Positions 23,071-34,774 of a DNA stretch of 64,000 nucleotides are shown here, one piece after another. The DNA is from Achatina immaculata (lineage: Eukaryota > Mollusca > Gastropoda > Stylommatophora > Achatinidae): assembly GCA_009760885.1 (NCBI GenBank), contig CM019691.1, forward strand, positions 24,799,314 through 24,863,313. The letters are read 5' to 3'. Positions within the stretch are counted from its first letter, which is position 1; the number at the start of each line of letters is the position of its first letter. A program made the translations under genes and the position numbers. Below the pieces are notes generated by a model. It had not been told where the DNA came from and ran no database searches. It was given only the letters and a program-made list of their open reading frames with translations.

Positions 23071-23313
23071 GGTCATGTGATGAGAAGAAACAATCAGAGA
23101 ATCCCAAAACAAGTTATCAAGTGGAACACAACAGGCCAAAGAAAAAGAGGTTGATCAAGTGAAACTCTGAAAAAGGACATTGTTAAGAGAGGCCAATCTA
23201 GCAGGCATAAAATCCCTTGATGAGGCTGAAAAGCTTGCCAAAAACAGGAAAACTTGGTGAACTACCATGCGAGCCTATGTGACATTTAACGGCATGTGAA
23301 GGATGTAAGATGT
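23071..23313 (+). mobile_element. LINE family C, 3' end fragment (C4)
   Basis: Matches the last 240 bp of C3 and C8 (GGTCATGTGATGAGAAGAAAC, AAGTGGAACACAACAGGCC, GATGAGGCTGAAAAGCTTGC) with several stops, then the tail GGATGTAAGATG. Confidence 0.78.
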
Positions 23314-23837
23314 TCTATAACTATGCAACTTATGTGGCTTATCTTACATCTTGTGTGTGTGTGTGTATATATATATATGTAAAAGAATGTCACAAAAGAG
23401 TCTAATAAGCAGCTCATACTGTGATCCAACTAAGCAGCTGAGATCCTACTATAAAAGTGGAATATTCCTTAGTAATTTTAATTTCTCTTAATTTTATTTT
23501 TAGTGGAAATTTAAAGTTATATAGTTATGGTTGTTTAAAAATTATAAAATTTTAAAACTAACTTGAAATATCTGGTATAGTATATTTTTTTTCATATTAA
23601 CTTCATACAAATTTGGAAAGCTAATGTCATGTCATTTTAAATCTGAAGTCAATATTTACAGTATTTAAAATATTCAAGTACTAATGAAATTTCAGGAAAT
23701 AGTGATCATGTAATTTTAAAAATCTGAAATTTAAAGCATTCAATTACACCTACATGATCAAATTCAGCTTGAATGTTTTTTGTTTTTTGTTTATTTTGGA
23801 ACATTTTTTTTTATGTCAGTGTTAGTTTCATTCATTC

Positions 23838-23935
23838 ATTCATTTGCATGTCCCTTGCGGAACTTTGCCTCCCTAACACCACTCCTGTAGGCCTCTCGGT
23901 TGTGAGCAAGATGGCCTGCTGCTATTGCATCCAGT
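23838..23935 (-). mobile_element. LINE family B, 3' end fragment
   Basis: Begins after (ATTC)n and reads GCATGTCCCTTGCGGAACTT, then CTCTCGGTTGTGAGCAAGAT: the reverse complement of the family B 3' end. Confidence 0.7.
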
Positions 23936-24480
23936 GTTAGTTACTGTTGCAAAATTTGTTAACACTGATATAAATGATTATACTAAGTGTTTGAAAAATA
24001 ACTACAAATGGTCTCATGGTTTTTTTCATACATTTTAATACAGAACCTTGCTTTAGTTGCCACATTTGTAGTAAGAAAAAAAATTGCTGGTAGGTAGCAG
24101 CACTGTAGAGTATAACTGCAAGATTTGGTCATTCAGTCATGACATTGGGATGAGAAAATCACAGTGCTCATTTAGTTTATGTAAATGAAAATCATTATGA
24201 CTCTGTAGGAAGGGACTCCATCCCCTATAGAAAAGAGTATGAAAATGAAGCTCCAAGTGATAAATATATATGAAAATGCCATTAGTAGTGCTTAGAAGTG
24301 TGCATTGTTATGAAAGGACTCTCACCATAGATCTGTTTCTGACAGCTAGTATTGATAACCTAGTATTGTATGATACATATACAAAGCCAAGCCTGAAAGA
24401 GGACAGTGCACAATTTTTAAAAAAAAACAGAAACAATGCCATGATTATGAAGAATAAAGGTTTATTTTTAATCCATGCAG

Positions 24481-24633
24481 ATTGACAAATTTGGTGATCC
24501 AAGTGGTATTGTCCAGTTCACTGATGTGGCCTTGCTGGACAGAGAAGTCCTTGAACCTAATGGCACCACCCCTACTCCTTTGGTGTTTCCTTTGACCAGA
24601 AAAAATGATACAGGTGTAACTGGCAGTATACAG
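24481..24633 (+). CDS. ADGRV1: exon 14: start of Calx-beta 8
   Basis: 51 codons, phase 0 at both ends; acceptor AATCCATGCAG, donor CAG|GTAGAA. IDKFGDPSGIVQFTDVALLD is the link and first strand, and PLVFPLTRKNDTGVTGSIQ is the strand before the central hairpin. The next intron (24634-28196) carries the GC-rich 28S-containing composite. Confidence 0.92.
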
Positions 24634-24855
24634 GTAGAAATAAATATGTACAGTAAAAATACCTTATGAGATTTATGTTATATATTAACATGTAATGGCT
24701 CAGCTAACTAAAAGAAAGAGATTTAAAAATAAGAATTAACTAGTTCCTATTCTGTGTTAAATATCGGTTGGACAAATCTGTTTTATGTTCCATTCTTGTC
24801 TCAGAGTTTTCTTAGATAAATGGTTTATTTTAACAACAAATTTTATTATTATTCA

Positions 24856-24912
24856 GTCAGTCAATTGCATGTCCCTTGCGGAACTTTGCCTCCCTAACGG
24901 CTCTTCTGTAAA
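24856..24912 (-). mobile_element. LINE family B, 3' tip
   Basis: Only about 57 bp: CAGTCAGTCAATTGCATG, then TCCCTTGCGGAACTTTGCCT. A very short 5'-truncated insertion. Confidence 0.65.
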
Positions 24913-25386
24913 TATTATTATTTATAACAAAAATATAGTTCATTCAAGTTAGCTATTGATTGTCATATAGTTTACTCCAAAATAACACCAGCAGACCTGG
25001 TAGATCTTACATATTTATGCGTATCAGTGCTCAGAGCACTAACCAGGCATAATCTTAATACAATGAAAAATAGCATACATTTAACCAAACCTATTTCTTT
25101 TTTTTTTCAGTTAAAGAATAATTACCTTCCAGTTTCTTTCTACCAAAATTTCATAGGGTGGAATATAATTGAGAAGTGAAAAGAGTAAACTATTTTTTAT
25201 GAAGTTCGCATATCAATCATAATCAAGGTAAATGATATCTGAGAAAAAAACCAATTTAGCATATAAAGTTGTAAATACAAATATTACAGAAAAACTTCAC
25301 TTTCTGAAGTAAGAGAGCCATTTTAGAAACAGACTATAGTTTATACCGGAAACAGTTTTTTCTTATCATATCCGGATTTAGAAAAA
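24913..25386. other. intron, nothing recognised
   Basis: AT-rich sequence leading to the abrupt GC-rich 28S boundary; nothing coding seen. Confidence 0.5.
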
Positions 25387-26303
25387 TCCAAAGTGGGTGG
25401 TAAACTCCATCTAAGGCTAAATACTGGCACGAGTCTGATAGCGGACAAGTACTGTGAGGGAAAGTTGAAAAGAACTTTGAAGAGAGAGTTCAAGAGTACG
25501 TGAAACCGTTCAGAGGTAAATGGGTGGATCCGCAAAGTTGGCCCGTGGCCTCGGGTGGTCGCGGCCAGGGATCCCTGGGACCCCGCCGTGATGTCGATCC
25601 AGACCCCACCGCGTGCACTTTCCCGTGGGCAGAGTGCCACAACCGGTTCCGCTGGAGTTGTCGGTGGGGATGCTTGCGTCCCAACCAGCCCGCCCTGGCA
25701 GACGGCCTCGGGAGTGCTTCGAGGCTACCTGGCCCTCTGCGGGAGTCTGACTGGGAGAGAATGGGCAAATGTGTCTACCGACCGGTCGCGCACAACCGGG
25801 TCAGGCTAGCCGGGCGTCGCGACTGTAACAGGGTTAGTGGCAAGTCCATCGACATTCCACTCGACCCATCATGGAACACGGACCAGGGAGTCTAACATGC
25901 GCACGAGTCATTGGGCGGTACGAAACCGATCGTCTCGCGCGACCCAGATAGGATCCTCCGCTCTTTCGCAGAGCGGTGGCACACCACCGAACCATCCCAT
26001 CCTGCGCCGTCGGTGGGACAGAACAAGAGCGTGTACACTGGGACCTGAAAGATGGTGAACTATGCCTGAGTAGATCGAAGCCAGCGGAAACTGGTGGAGA
26101 TTCGTAGCGATTCTGACGTGCAAATCGATCATTAAACTTGGGTATAGGGCAAAAGACTAATCAAACCATCTACTAGCTGGTTCCCTCTGAAGTTTCCCTT
26201 AGGACAGCTGGCGCTCGATCGCAGTTTTATCTGGTAAAGCGAATGATTAGAGGTCTTGGGGATTAAATGACCTCAACATATTCTCAAACTTTAAATAAGT
26301 AAG
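25387..26303 (+). rRNA. 28S rRNA gene fragment (dispersed, truncated)
   Basis: About 917 bp matching large-subunit rRNA. Conserved landmarks in order are AAGTGGGTGGTAAACTCCAT, GGCACGAGTCTGATAGCGGA, AGTTGAAAAGAACTTTGAAG, GGTAAATGGGTGGATCCGCA, the GC-rich D2-like arm, AACACGGACCAGGGAGTCTA, GAAAGATGGTGAACTATGCC, GATTCTGACGTGCAAATCGA, CTAGCTGGTTCCCTCTGAAG and TTTATCTGGTAAAGCGAATG. It stops at ATTCTCAAACTTTAAATAAG. Both ends are cut inside the gene and substitutions hit universal positions, so this is a non-functional dispersed copy in an intron. Confidence 0.92.
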
Positions 26304-26955
26304 CTGCTGCTGGCGAGATGCTTCAGCTGCCATGCATGGAGTGGGGCTCCTCCCGGCCAGTGAAGAAAGGTGTGAATGGGGTTGCCACGTGGCGCCACCA
26401 TGGAAAAGGTGAAAGAAAGGATTAAGTGAAGAAAGGATTAAATGAAGTAACCAGTAGTCTCGAGGTCAGGACTGCTGAAATCACAGCACCTCTGCTCCGG
26501 AGGCCGACCATGTCCTATGTGCACCCATACTGAAGCGGATCACCTGAACCAGTTTAACCCTGGTCATCCAGGGGTTAAACTAAGACACTGCTGGCGAGAT
26601 TCTTTGGCTGCTGCACGTGGGGTGAAACCCCTCCTGGCCACTGAAGAACATGCGATTAGGGTTGCTGTGCAGCGCCGCTGTGAAAAGGTGATTAAAAGGA
26701 TAAAGTGAAGATTAATCAATATGTCCAGTAGTCTCGCGATGAGAGCTACTCATACCATGGCACCTCTACTCTAGAGGCCGGCCACGTCCGATATACACCC
26801 ATACTGGTGAAATATGCCTAAACCGGCTTAACCCAGGGGTGAAACTTGATGACTACTCATGTCATGGTTCCTCTGTTCTAGAGGTCGGTCACGTCCTAAA
26901 CGCGCACATACTGGGATAATACCTAAACCGACTTAACCCAGGGTTGAAACTTACT
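26304..26955 (+). repeat. GC-rich tandem repeat fused to the 28S fragment
   Basis: Starts exactly where 28S similarity stops. The unit beginning CTGCTGGCGAGAT recurs at 26307 and 26588 (period 281). A partial third unit from about 26850 repeats only the second half (TCTAGAGG-CGG-CACGTCC and CCCATACTG landmarks). No coding frame and no match to a known repeat that I can name. Confidence 0.72.
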
Positions 26956-27078
26956 AGTGGCGAGGATTCGTCCTCCTGAGCAAAAGCTCTGTCCTGGTCA
27001 CAACTAGGAAGGGTAGCGGCCACGGCCACAAACACTGAAATCAAAGACACTGGACCAGTGCAGTCTAGATAGGTGACC

Positions 27079-27240
27079 ACCTCTCAATCGACAGGGATAT
27101 ATGCGTATCCTACACATGCTGAGGTTTTCCAGTGAGAAAGTCCAACTCTAGGCTTTATGGGCTGCCACCTCTCACCCAGCAGGGATATACTGATATCCAA
27201 AACATGTCGAGGTTTTCTGGTGAGAAAGTCCAACTCTAAA
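27079..27240 (+). repeat. two tandem copies of an 89-bp unit
   Basis: Units start at 27079 and 27168. Both contain CAGGGATATA, GAGGTTTTC and GTGAGAAAGTCCAACTCTA. They lie in the same GC-richer block as the 281-bp repeats. Confidence 0.72.
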
Positions 27241-27370
27241 TTAAACTGGTGCAATGAAACCAGAGTGTCACGCAATCCTGCTTCTGCGACCCACAATACT
27301 TTGAACCTCATGTGGTCCTCTCAGGGATCTTTTGTGGCTGCCCCAGGTACCACAGGACCAATCAAGGACC

Positions 27371-28020
27371 TCTCTCTCTCTCTCTGAACCTTAAGTGCCC
27401 AGGGCACATGGGGCTTCCGCAAAGGTTTTCCACAAATGCCTGTCCTTCGCCTTTTTTTCTGCTCTTGCCCAGGTGAGCCCTCTATTGCTCAACATCCTTT
27501 CTGTTGTTCTTCTCTATGTTTCTTTTGGTCTACCCTTACTTCTGTTCCCCTGTGGTGTCCATCTTAGTGCTATTTTTGGTAGTGAGTTATCAGTCATTCG
27601 GAGCACGTGTCCCAACCATCGCCAGCGTCTTTCCTCAATAATTGCTGTCAGTGGCTTCATCTGCATTTCTGCCAATAAGATGTTATTTCTTATGGTGTTT
27701 GGCCAAAATATTTTTCTAGTTCTTCGTAAACATTTAGTCTGGAAAGAATTCAACTTGTTTTCTATGGTTTTGGTGATTTTCCAGCATTCACTTCCATAGA
27801 GTAGTACACTTAGAACATTACTCTTAAATATCCTGATTTTCATATTTATGCTTAGTTTTTTTTATTTCCATATAGTCTGCAGCATTGCAAAAGCCTGGTT
27901 TGCTCTAGTAAGTCTGCTGTTGATGTCCTCTGTGCTGTCTCCATTTTCTACTACTCTGCTGCCAAGGTATACAAATTCGTTGACCTCCTCCACTAACTTG
28001 CTATCTACTCTGAGTACATT
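27371..28020 (-). mobile_element. LINE family A, 5'-truncated copy (A2)
   Basis: 650 bp on the minus strand with the same C-terminal text as A1 (RRWRWLGHVLRMTDNSLPKI, NVLSVLLYGSECWKITKTIE) and the (GA)n end, seen here as (CT)n. The exact 11-bp duplication AATCAAGGACC lies at 27360-27370 and 28021-28031. It has landed inside the 28S-containing composite. Confidence 0.88.
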
Positions 28021-28196
28021 AATCAAGGACCACAGGAGTAAATTCAGTAGGATCACGGGGTGAACTTTGTGGTAGAAGCGAACAAAGAAGAAGAAGAAAT
28101 AGAAATATCCTGACAATAACAAACATTGGCAGTTAAATGTAGAGCAAGTGCAAAACTTTAGTCAATCTAATAATAAAACTTTGTCTTTAATTGCAG

Positions 28197-28417
28197 ATTT
28201 ACTGGGAAGTGAGGCCAGTTACTCAGAATAACACTGATATTCAACCATCACAAGGATCTCTTATCTTGGAGAATGGCCAGAGAGATGGTCAGATAATTGT
28301 GCAGATCTTACCAGATGATGTGCCAGAATTAACAGAAAACTTCTCTCTCGCTCTTGTTAGAGTGGAAGGAGGTGCTGAAATTGACCCTCAGTTTAGTCTG
28401 TCAAATTTTAGCATCAG
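28197..28417 (+). CDS. ADGRV1: exon 15: body and end of Calx-beta 8
   Basis: 221 bases, phase 0 start and phase 2 end; acceptor TTTAATTGCAG, donor TCAG|GTAACA. It encodes IYWEVRPVTQNNTDIQPSQG, SLILENGQRDGQIIVQI, then the intact acidic segment LPDDVPELTENFSLALVRV. The exon is intact although the intron before it has taken up about 2.7 kb of repeats. Confidence 0.93.
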
Positions 28418-28564
28418 GTAACAAGGTTATTATTTTTTGATGATATAGATCCAGTAAAATTTGAGAAGTGTGAGCAAAGATAACTGTACAGGAGTAATGG
28501 CCTAGTTATCAGTGATGGCCATCCAGATTTGGCAATAGATTTATCCTACATCTTCATTGATGTT

Positions 28565-28690
28565 TCCAGTATTTGGCTGAACCTACTATTAGGGCAGGGA
28601 TTACATTAGTTCATATGGTGATGGAGTCTGCAGAGAAGCTTATTTCTTTGATCCACCCTAGGTCTTTAGGCAAGCACATTTATCTAATCC
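28565..28690 (-). repeat. dispersed repeat G, copy 2
   Basis: GGGCAGGGATTACATTAG and ATGGTGATGGAGTCTGCAG match the G copy at 38756-39113 in the same orientation. Confidence 0.5.
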
Positions 28691-28879
28691 CAGAATGAAA
28701 TGTTCAACATGTTCATCATATCTAGTACAAAAATGTCTTGCTTACAGTTCCTATCTCTTTCTCAAGGTCCTTGCTAACAGGTGTAGGATATCACATCATT
28801 ACATAACCCTTGATCCCTTGTGCATCTCAACAGGCTTGTCGCTGAGTATTTCCTATGCCAGGACGTCAAACCATTGAAA

Positions 28880-29165
28880 ATCTTTTCTCTCTGTCTACGT
28901 CAGTCTCTTCTACCTTCGATCTTCCCTGTAGCAATTAGGTGCTCTAGCCCTTCTCTCCTCCAAATATGGCCCTCAAATTTGGGTTGACATTTTCTGATCT
29001 TTGTTATAATTTTCCTTGTTTGTTGTGCCTCTTTCAGAACTTCCTTATTCAGTTTTCTCACCATCCATGGTACCTTCAACATTCATCTTAAGAACCACAT
29101 TTCATCTGCCTCCAGCCTTCTTTGTATTTCTTTACTGACCATCCAGACTTCAAATTGAGCTCCAG
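28880..29165 (-). mobile_element. LINE family D-like reverse transcriptase C-terminus
   Basis: The minus strand encodes MLKVPWMVRKLNKEVLKEA, then RKCQPKFEGHIWRREGLEHL and IATGKIEGRRD, the C-terminal motif set of a LINE reverse transcriptase. Truncated at both ends. Confidence 0.65.
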
Positions 29166-29933
29166 GGACATAAAATAATGTGAAAAGCACAACTAATTTC
29201 TAAGATAACTAGTTTTAACAATTACATTTTGTGAAAAATTTGAAGTAAATTTTGGGTGACATAAATTTTTATTTCAAACATTCATTAACTGAAATGTGCC
29301 CAAACTAACAGTGTGCAGAAAGTAGACTTGGCAGAAGCAGAAATTGCTGCTGCAGTGGGTTTTACAATGAGCATTATGAAAATAGATCTCCTTTGTGCTA
29401 ATCCATGATTAAGTTATTATATATATGAAAAATAAATATAAATGCATACACTATTTGTGTTTTCTTTGCTCTCCATTCAGTCATTCATTATATGTCTGAT
29501 GTTAGGAGTTTAAAATCTTGAATCTCTGTTTAGATCAGAATAGCTGTACTTTCTGTGCCACTTGATTAGCACCCCAGGTATTTTTTTCTCTCAGCTTCTT
29601 TGTCTGTTTTTTTTTTTTAATTTTGTTTTTCTAATGGTTGCTAAGTTCTGTAATTTCTCTCTTGTCATATCCTAGGAAAGAATTTTGGTTGTCTTTTCCA
29701 TATATTTTAACTATTTTTACATTTTAGACTTTTTTAACTATTAGTATGATTTTGAACATTTTTTCAAATTTTAAAATTAATTTATGGATGTTACAGGATG
29801 CATTTAATCATTGTACAGTCTGTTTTTTTTCTATTTAACTCTTTAAGCTCTTCAATATGCCCTGGCATTTTTTTTCCACATTTTTCTGCTACTTTTTTCT
29901 GAAAACATAATTGTTCATGACTGAATTCACCAG
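29166..29933. other. intron, nothing recognised
   Basis: T-rich intron leading to exon 16; nothing recognised. Confidence 0.5.
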
Positions 29934-30093
29934 ATATAATGACCAGCCTCATGGAGAGTTTGGTGTACTCTCAGAGTACCAGACAGTGGAAGTAAACAGT
30001 GCTGATATGGCAAGACAAATCAAATTGAACTTCACCAGGTTTCAGGGAACATTTGGCTCTGTCATACTCACCTTTACAGTCAGCTATGATATT
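29934..30093 (+). CDS. ADGRV1: exon 16: start of Calx-beta 9
   Basis: 160 bases; the first base completes an arginine codon, and the exon ends in phase 0. Acceptor GAATTCACCAG, donor ATT|GTGAGT. It encodes YNDQPHGEFGVLSEYQTVEV, then RQIKLNFTRFQGTFGSVIL and TFTVSYDI, a first strand plus central hairpin (GTFGSVIL). Confidence 0.92.
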
Positions 30094-30874
30094 GTGAGTG
30101 TACATTCAGATAAATTAGTGTTTTGCTTATTGTGAGGTTGAGGAGGAGATATCATAAGCCAGATAACAATTCATAGTGTAAGGTTACCAAATAATTATTA
30201 TTGTTTAGTTCTCAGCCAGAAACCTGCTGAATGACATTGAAAACCACATTAAGCTTTTGTTCTAGTGAAATGACACAGCTGTAATGTTTTACTGGGAAGC
30301 AATGCAGTGCCTATTTAGGCATTTATGGCAGTTTAAAATTACAGACTCAATGGAACAAAACTATACACTTGTTAACTACAGTTAATTTAATTTTTAAACA
30401 ACAAACTGATATTGAGCAGCTCTGCTCTTGATATATGCCTATATGATATTATTTGTAGAATTTAAACTATCATTTATCAGTTTTACAGCCGTTTAGAGTT
30501 ATTCTGCATATTAAAAAAATGTTTTTTTTTCATTCATTATTCACCACAGTGATAGACACTTATAATCATTCTTTGCAGTCTTGTGATGTCCTTGATGCTT
30601 ATAATAAAATCTCTTGTCTTTCTCTTTTCTTTATGGTTCCTGAGAAAGGAAAAAGAGGGTGACTGAACAGAGGATATTATTGATGTTCAAAGCATCACAC
30701 ACACTGAAGCAGTGTGTCTTATCCATCCTGCTTAGACATGAGATGTTTACACATTTGCCTTTCCACAGTACATATGTCACATTAAGATGCTTGATATTTC
30801 TTATCAGGAAGACTGTAACACTTAAGTAAGCATAAGATTTTCAAGTGAAATAATGTACTTCCCTCATCTTGCAG

Positions 30875-31037
30875 AGTGATGCTGGAATTGGACTGGACAA
30901 GAGCACAGGCACAGTTACATTCAGAGATGGGGATCGCCAGGCGCTCACTCAGGTCGCCATTACAGGGACAGGATTTCTAAAACTTAACACTACTTTCTCT
31001 GTTTATGTTACAAATGTCCTGTTTCTAGAGCCAGGAG
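30875..31037 (+). CDS. ADGRV1: exon 17: second half of Calx-beta 9
   Basis: 163 bases, phase 0 start and phase 1 end; acceptor CATCTTGCAG, donor GGAG|GTAAGC. It encodes GTVTFRDGDRQALTQVAI followed by TGTGFLKLNTTFSVYV. Where other repeats have DDxxPExxE this one has GTGFLKLNTTF, with no acidic residue, so calcium coordination here appears lost. Confidence 0.92.
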
Positions 31038-32095
31038 GTAAGCGTTTTTTGTGTGTTTGAATTTCAGCTTTAGGTTTAGGAGGTGTGTTGGAAATGTTTT
31101 GTAGCAGATGTTTCTCACTGCATATTAAAAACAGTTATATTAGAGACATAAGCATAGAAAGCTTAGAAGCAAAGTGTTTTGATTTGTAAATGAATTCTAT
31201 GGTGTGCAGTTTTAAATCATCTTACTTCAGACTCTCTGAACAACCAGTTTTCAGAAAGATTCCAGAGCATTATAAACTAATTAAAAGCACAAGGAAAGTA
31301 AAACTGAAACTATTTGGAAATTTCATGAGAAAACTGAAGTTAGAGAATCTGATAATCTTTGAAAAGCTGAAAGAAAAAAAAATGAAGGATGCTAAGAGAA
31401 ATATTTCTGAATATACTTGCCATGCAGTGCAAGAAAATAACAGAAACATTCTGAATAAAAATACAGAGAACCACATAAAGATTATGTTTGCATAATCTCC
31501 AGTGAAAATCAGGCAGCACCTAATGAATGAATGAATGAATGAATGTGCTTCAAACTAAGCATTACAGAAGTTTATATATCCCTTAAGCATTTTGTCTTAT
31601 CATTAAAATATTTCACATACCACACACAAATCACTTGGCTCAGTCAGTGATTTACTTTAAAATATTGTTACTATATTTTTTTCAAATCTTAACTTTGAAA
31701 AGAAAGGTTTTGTTGACTTTTGTTTGTCTACCCCCATTGACTAGATGATGGACCACTATGATATTTCTGTGGTGACAAGTCATCCTACTCGGAAGATTGT
31801 GGGCTTTGGGGCTTCCTTACTCACCCCCAACAGTCAGCACAACTAGAGAAATGGGCATCCAATACATAAATGTTGGAGGAAAGCCAGCCTTCAAAGACAG
31901 AGAATATCTGACTGCATCACAATTGCACATCAGATTTCACACACTACTAAAGGAAAGAAAAATAGGATATTATGTGACATTCAGTACCTTGAATAAAGGA
32001 CTTTGCCTAGGTTTCAATCAGATGACATTTTTTTAAAAAAAAGACATTTATACTGAAGCTATATTTTGTCATCTAATTTTTGTCTATTTATAAAG
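31038..32095. other. intron, nothing recognised
   Basis: Intron between exons 17 and 18. (AATG)n lies at 31522-31543. A frame of about 79 codons at 31797-32036 resembles nothing I know. Confidence 0.45.
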
Positions 32096-32209
32096 TGACA
32101 GAGCAACCAACAATCAGATCAGGATACTCCAGAGCTCAGGTAACCGTGCCAGCCCTGGCTGCTAACACTGAGCTTAGTTTTGCAAGTGATTTGGCACTTG
32201 TTGATGAAG
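32096..32209 (+). CDS. ADGRV1: exon 18: end of Calx-beta 9, start of Calx-beta 10
   Basis: 114 bases, phase 1 to phase 1; acceptor TTTATAAAG, donor GAAG|GTGATT. It encodes TEQPTIRSGYSRAQVTV, then TELSFASDLALVDEG, the first strand of repeat 10 with its VxEG turn. The acceptor (AAG) is unusual, but phase and protein similarity fix it. Confidence 0.87.
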
Positions 32210-32869
32210 GTGATTTTTTTTTTTCTTCATGTATTTAACTAAATCAGGCATTTAACTTTCTGGAAACAAAACTAATAGTTTTGTATTTCACACCATCTGC
32301 TCAAGCAGACTTTTTTCTTTTCCATAAATTCATAAACAAAATAGGGAAAACTAGACTGGAAACATTTTAGATTGTTTTTGCTTAAAAAGAAATGTCTATA
32401 TGGTAACTGGGAGCTACACTTTGCACTCGTGTTTAAATAAGCAGGTCAGTGTCTCCTTGCATTTTATGAACATCAGTGAAGTTTAAGTTTGCATCAGGTC
32501 AGCAGTTTTGCATTTGAAAACTCCACAAAAAGTTAGTCTACCTCTGGTTACAAACAAGTTATATTGATAATAGTGAAATTTCCAATCTTTATTATGATTA
32601 TTATTATTCTTTAAATAAACTGTGATTTTCTAATGTCATGATGTGCAAGTTACAAGAATAAAAATATCCTTATTTAAATTGCATTTCAGATCAAAATGCT
32701 GAAATTAAGAAGTGATGCAATAAAGCAAAAATTGATTTTAAAAAAAAGGCACACTGAACAAAGCCATCTTCCTCCCAGCTCTCCTCTGTCAGCATCAAAC
32801 ATGGATATATATATATTAAAATGAAAGGAAAATACTAAATTAACAAGAGACAAAAATCAGAAATGATAC

Positions 32870-32976
32870 TATCAGGACAACAGTTGGAATAACATCAGCA
32901 TTAAACCATATTCAGAAACAATAACTCAGATGGTTTGGCCATGTTGTACAACAGTCACCAGACAGAATACCACAAA

Positions 32977-33012
<36 letters not shown>

Positions 33013-33110
33013 CAAATGAAATAACAAAAACTATGAAAGCCCTCCTATATGAATTAAATTGTCTATCAAGAAACCTTTTTACCCTTCTCTGTCTCTCTCT
33101 CTCTCTCCCC
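32870..33110 (+). mobile_element. LINE reverse transcriptase C-terminal scrap with (GA)n
   Basis: The + strand reads RWFGHVVQQSPDRIPQK, a LINE C-terminal motif. It is followed by an expanded (GA)n (32985-33008) inside the arginine/glutamate-coding part, then RWTNEITKTMKALLYELN. A (CT)n tract follows at 33091-33105. Confidence 0.5.
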
Positions 33111-33983
33111 CAAAAAAATCTGTTGCATACATGAGCAAAGAGATAGACAAGGCAAAATAAGATTTTTGATGAACTCAGAAATACTACCTTTATTGTAGAG
33201 AGAGAATATGTTACACTTGTATCACTCAAGTGATGTATACTGTTTGATCAAATTATTTGAGTCATGATAAAATGATCTTTCCAGCCAAACCATTTGCCTT
33301 CTTTTTATTACTGCCTTTTTCATACAGTGACTCTTCCAAAATGAATTCAGTTAAGGCAAATTAAGCTATAAATGAAAATGAGATTTTTACTTTAAGAAAT
33401 GTGTATGAAAGGGTTAAAAATAATGTTATGCCTGCTTTCAGTATTAACATTTTAAACATCATCATAATTATAATATCTCTTTTGATCTAAAGAGATGGTT
33501 TTGAAGCAGGCAGATATCAGCTTTTGTGTGTTTTACCAGATATGATCCTTCTGAGGAATTCCTCTCATGGCTGACTCTACTGATGTTGGATTTGCATAGC
33601 TGGCCGCACTAGCAGCAAGCAATATTTGTGTTACAAGATCCAGTTTATTTGCCCTTGCATCTTCTGATTTCGAGTTTCTTCATCATCAATTCCTCCCCAA
33701 ATGATTCTCCACCCATGTGCAGAGTTGCTGTCCACATGACTTGGTCTTTCAGTAGCACAGTTAACTCTGATAATGGACATCTTTTGTTACTATTTTGTTC
33801 ATCTCCTTCTTATTATGTTTACTTTTAGCATAATGTTGTGCATGACTTGTGACTTATACCTGTCTTATAGTTTATGACGACACATGCTGTTCTTACTTTT
33901 GTTTTAAATAGTCTTAACAGCTTATGCTGCGGTGTTATTTTATGTCTTAGCCATTATCTTATTATTTTGTAACTCGGTTGTAG
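33111..33983. other. intron, nothing recognised
   Basis: Intron before exon 19 with no frame or repeat I can name. Confidence 0.5.
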
Positions 33984-34165
33984 GAAATAACATGCTGACT
34001 GTGACACTCATTCGTGCCGGGACTTATGGAAATCTTGCTGTTGACTGGGTCAGTGGGTACTCTGCTGATGACATACCTATTAATGTAACCAATGGCATGA
34101 TCAATCCATCACAGGCTTCAGTGAGCATGGTACATGGCCAGGAGATGGCTAATGTAACAGTTCAG
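33984..34165 (+). CDS. ADGRV1: exon 19: body of Calx-beta 10
   Basis: 182 bases, phase 1 start and phase 0 end; acceptor CGGTTGTAG, donor CAG|GTGATA. It encodes NNMLTVTLIRAGTYGNLAVD, continuing with W, then INPSQASVSMVHGQEMANV. A decayed copy of the first third of this exon, including its acceptor, lies 2.7 kb downstream at 36685-36756. Confidence 0.92.
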
Positions 34166-34774
34166 GTGATAATTATTTTCAAAATCTGTACATTGTGGTC
34201 AGTTATTTTTAAAAATCTTTTCAGTTAATTTTAGTAATGTAACACACAGCAGTGCTTTCAGTCAGATGTAGTAATATAGTATGCAGCAATTATAACAAAA
34301 CCAAATGCTTATATACTGACTTGAGACAATGGATATTATAATCAGGAGAAAGTGTGAACATTTAGCAACCATCAAGACAATGAACATTATAGTCAGAAAG
34401 AAGTTAGAACATTTAGTAGTGGTCAAGAGAATTCATGTATTTTTGTTTGTTTGTTTGAAACTGCTTAATTCATATGCTGCATACAGCTTCATACATTTTA
34501 AAACTCAGAAACATCAAGTTATGTTTATAATGTTTTAACGTTATTGTTAGCATCTCTTTTTAACTTAACAACTTGAAAACTAAGCTGCACTTTCTTGTAA
34601 TCATTTCATGTATGGTCTCAGCCAAACAAACAATGGAAAGTGTGAGTACTGATTGTCCCCCTGTCACATATTAATTGTAGATTTGCATTTGTCATCCACA
34701 GAGAGAGAGAGAGAGAGAGTTTACTCCCCCCCTCCCCCAGTTCCTTTATTCTGCTGGCCCAGGGGTTATTCTCC

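Noticed and set aside
25500..25895. Long open frames in the GC-rich block on both strands
   Set aside because: They lie inside conserved 28S rRNA text; the frames are by-products of GC richness.
31797..32036. 79-codon frame between exons 17 and 18 as an extra exon
   Set aside because: Exons 17 and 18 join in phase without it, and its peptide is not Calx-beta-like.
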